Source: a virus
Length of the DNA: 42,426 nucleotides
Direction: 5' to 3' (one strand)
Virus record (IMG/VR): IMGVR_UViG_3300030451_003752
Location: 1 to 42,426 of that record
Shown: piece by piece, positions 40,524-42,426 of the stretch
Layout: each line of letters begins with the position of its first letter
How positions within the stretch are numbered: the first letter of the stretch is position 1
Made by a program: the position numbers and the translations under genes
Notes under the pieces: model-generated
Databases searched by the model: none
What the model was told of the DNA's origin: nothing
What the model saw: only the letters and a program-made list of their open reading frames with translations

Positions 40524-40763
40524 ATGAAAACAAGTGATATAATAAAAGAAAAAGCACACACAAAAATGTGGGCAACGATTAAAGGTCTTGACAGAAAAAT
40601 TACTGAACAAGAACTAGACTTAAAAAATGAAAGCTATAACCCCTTCATACCCAGAGAGTTACACGAACAAGTGTTAGACGGGTGTAAGCAAGAGCGAGAG
40701 CTTTACAAATATTTATTAAGCTTAATCGAACAAGACGGAATTAAATTAAATTATAAATTATGA
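40524..40763 (+). CDS. Hypothetical helical early protein (79 aa)
   Basis: It starts MKTSDIIKEKAHTKMWATIK and looks like a two-helix, charged protein (DRKITEQELDLKNESYNPF, then LYKYLLSLIEQDGIKL). It overlaps the next gene by four bases (ATGA). The family is unknown. Confidence 0.65.
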   Translation: MKTSDIIKEKAHTKMWATIKGLDRKITEQELDLKNESYNPFIPRELHEQVLDGCKQERELYKYLLSLIEQDGIKLNYKL

Positions 40764-41215
40764 GTGAAAAACTAAACTACGATGATGTCGTTCTAAAACT
40801 AGAAGAAGACGGCATAATGCAAGAACCAGATGCGGGATGGTTAATTGAGTACCTAAGTACAGAATACGGTGGTCACTTAGATAACAACAGCTCATGGTCT
40901 GAAAACAAACATGAACTAAAAATATATAGTGAATCCACGTGTGATGGCTATGACATATTTTGGTGTACTGAGGATGAAAAACCTTATGTATGTCAAGATG
41001 GCTATTACTATGAAGACTACCAAGCGTGGTCTGAACAAGCTATCGAAGCACTATCACATGGTCAAAATGTATGGATTGAATCTCACATATGGGATGATAT
41101 GGAATACGATTTTAATCATGAGTTAGAACAGTGGTGGTCTGATGTATATGACGATTTACATGCAGACAAAGTAGATGAATTAATTAACGACGGTTACGAA
41201 TACGAAGACGAATAA
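40760..41215 (+). CDS. Strongly acidic Trp/Tyr-rich protein (151 aa)
   Basis: It is rich in Asp, Glu, Trp and Tyr from end to end, for example QDGYYYEDYQAWSEQAIEAL and HELEQWWSDVYDDLHADKVD, ending NDGYEYEDE. No enzyme motif is visible. Strong acidity combined with many aromatic residues is typical of DNA-mimic anti-restriction and similar phage inhibitors, so such a role is possible but unproven. Confidence 0.68.
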   Translation: MSEKLNYDDVVLKLEEDGIMQEPDAGWLIEYLSTEYGGHLDNNSSWSENKHELKIYSESTCDGYDIFWCTEDEKPYVCQDGYYYEDYQAWSEQAIEALSHGQNVWIESHIWDDMEYDFNHELEQWWSDVYDDLHADKVDELINDGYEYEDE

Positions 41216-41216
41216 T

Positions 41217-41759
41217 ATGAGTACAAGAAATTTAACAATGGTTGTTGACAGACAACACGCAAGAGGTACAGGCAAAGGTCTTGCTATGTCACCTGATAAT
41301 CTTACTAGATATAGTTATGTACATATGTACTTGCATCATGACGGTTATCCTGAATGGCAAGGCGTACAATTAGCAAACTGGGTACTTGCAAACAATAGAC
41401 AAGATGGTACAGCAATGGCATCAAAGCTGGTGCACGATATGTACTACGACAGTTGCTACCTATATGCAGACGTAAATCATATAGACCATCAATATACATA
41501 TATAATATGGACTGGTGATAGAGATAAAACTATGATTGCCTGTCACGATCGGTATAAAGATGAGTGTATATTTGTTGCAACACCAGATGATTTAATTAAA
41601 ACATATTATGATGCTGAAATGGATTATACAGATTTTGCTAATGGTGAAATTAGAAATGATAGAAATACAGAATCACATAAAGTTAATTTAAGCTTGAAAG
41701 ATTATAATGGTGTTAGAAGTAATGCACAAAAAATAATTGATATACTAACTACAGACTAA
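41217..41759 (+). CDS. Conserved phage protein of the STR...HHDGYPE type (180 aa)
   Basis: It starts MSTRNLTMVVDRQHARGTGK and has VHMYLHHDGYPEWQGVQLAN. The pattern with His-Asp-Gly-Tyr-Pro-Glu is one I know from conserved phage proteins of unknown function. A beta sheet with YTYIIWTGDRDKTMIACHD follows. It starts one base after the preceding stop. Confidence 0.7.
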   Translation: MSTRNLTMVVDRQHARGTGKGLAMSPDNLTRYSYVHMYLHHDGYPEWQGVQLANWVLANNRQDGTAMASKLVHDMYYDSCYLYADVNHIDHQYTYIIWTGDRDKTMIACHDRYKDECIFVATPDDLIKTYYDAEMDYTDFANGEIRNDRNTESHKVNLSLKDYNGVRSNAQKIIDILTTD

Positions 41760-41781
41760 ACACGAAGCAACATGGATAATA
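41759..41781 (+). promoter_or_regulatory. 23-bp GGATAATA element, copy 7
   Basis: AACACGA, then GGATAATA with the fixed 13-base step. It begins on the last base of the upstream stop codon. An ATG (41772) lies inside the element, which is why I place the gene start after it, at 41787. Confidence 0.78.
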
Positions 41782-41786
41782 TAAAC

Positions 41787-42074
41787 ATGACAGAAGAAGA
41801 ATACCAAGCATTATATAATCGAATCAAAGCAGATTTATATGATGAATTCATTAACCCTGAAACAGCTACTTATGGGCTTGATGTCTTACGACAAAAGGAA
41901 CCTAAAGAAGATATATATGCAGGGTTAAATGATATGGCTTTTACTGAACGTGAAATAATAAAAGAAGAAATAGAACAACTACAATTAGTATTAAAAAAGT
42001 ATGAAGAAGCAGAAGAATATGAACACGCTGCATTCATGAAAAAAAGAATCGACAACCTCAAAAAAAGATTATGA
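41787..42074 (+). CDS. Small protein with UVR-like C-terminal motif (95 aa)
   Basis: I start it at 41787 (MTEEEYQALYNRIKADLYDE), 13 bases after GGATAATA, since the ATG at 41772 is inside the promoter-like element. The C-terminal ~35 residues (LKKYEEAEEYEHAAFMKKRI then DNLKKRL) match the helical hairpin motif shared by UvrB and UvrC. It overlaps the next gene by four bases. A link to host repair or ClpC-adaptor-type proteins (McsA-like UVR) is possible. Confidence 0.68.
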   Translation: MTEEEYQALYNRIKADLYDEFINPETATYGLDVLRQKEPKEDIYAGLNDMAFTEREIIKEEIEQLQLVLKKYEEAEEYEHAAFMKKRIDNLKKRL

Positions 42075-42426
42075 ATATATTTTTCTTACACCATGACCCT
42101 GCAAAAGCGGCGTCATATGTATACGACAAACATAAAGTTAAGATGATACTTGAGTCTGCTCAAATGCTATGTACTGCTCATCATTGTTATGGTAGCGCAG
42201 AACAAAGAGCCAACGTTCCTTATAAGCAGGCTCATTTAAATCATCCATCAACTATATGGGCTAGACGTTCAAGAACAACTTATATGTGGTTATATGACCA
42301 TATGATTGCTTTAGGCAAAGAGTATACTAAACGATATGGCAAAGAGCATCTCACTATAATTAAATGTAGAGATTTCTTAGCGACACCACCTGCTAATATA
42401 CAAGGCGATGAGTGGGTAGACCCGCC
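42071..42426 (+). CDS. Conserved phage protein, N-terminal part (runs off right edge)
   Basis: It is open for 118 codons to the window edge. It starts MNIFFLHHDPAKAASYVYDK and continues with KVKMILESAQMLCTAHHC, YKQAHLNHPSTIWARRS and EYTKRYGKEHLT. I know this pattern (MNIxxLxxDPxxAAxxxxDKHxVKMxLExAQ) from many marine phages. Some annotations call it a pyrimidine dimer glycosylase, which I cannot confirm from the sequence. Confidence 0.72.
   Translation, partial: MNIFFLHHDPAKAASYVYDKHKVKMILESAQMLCTAHHCYGSAEQRANVPYKQAHLNHPSTIWARRSRTTYMWLYDHMIALGKEYTKRYGKEHLTIIKCRDFLATPPANIQGDEWVDP

Overview
The window is part of a tailed double-stranded DNA bacteriophage genome, probably a podovirus of a marine Bacteroidota (Flavobacteriia-like) host. 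It has adjacent genes for large terminase, portal, scaffold and major capsid, then short-tail connector-type proteins and presumed ejection proteins; no tape measure or sheath gene is visible. The DNA is AT-rich. Start codons are mostly preceded by A/T-rich leaders without a Shine-Dalgarno sequence, as is usual in Bacteroidota. Several tail proteins share a Cys-terminated module that I associate with phages of flavobacteria. The host assignment is an inference, not a proof.

Layout. (1) 36574 down to 1, all on the minus strand, is one long, tightly packed late block. Read in transcription order it holds: a small basic protein and a giant modular tail fibre (36574-32860); two small Cys-module tail proteins and a conserved 102-aa protein (32876-31728); GroEL, GroES and a winged-helix-like protein (31703-29457); four very small, mostly basic conserved proteins (29454-28776); a basic Pro-rich protein and a holin (28774-27531); three tail fibre proteins (27524-24864); two extraordinary Thr/Ser-repeat proteins separated by a methyltransferase-like gene and followed by a glycosyltransferase-like gene (24852-19961); small genes and a twin GroES-like protein (19946-18874); terminase, portal, scaffold, capsid (18920-11336); connector and tail proteins with cadherin-like domains (11268-3867); a GNAT-like protein and presumed internal virion proteins (3865-1). 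(2) 36575-36825 is the divergent switch region. (3) 36826-42426, on the plus strand, is a probable early region of more than twenty tiny genes. It also holds a 428-bp non-coding segment with short repeats, a structured non-coding segment, and a tRNA with the hallmarks of an initiator tRNA-fMet.

The main new signal is a 23-bp element in the rightward region, AAYACGR-N7-GGATAATA. It occurs seven times with exactly the same internal spacing, each time just upstream of a gene or gene cluster. It looks like a phage-specific promoter. Other points of interest are the phage GroEL/GroES pair with a third GroES-like gene; mucin-like fibre proteins full of N-T-S motifs beside a glycosyltransferase-like and a methyltransferase-like gene; the initiator tRNA with a structured RNA candidate just before it; three proteins with S74-type self-cleaving chaperone tails; a four-protein Cys module; two paralogous 56-aa membrane proteins; and codon-usage islands inside the terminase and groEL genes that suggest mosaic recombination.
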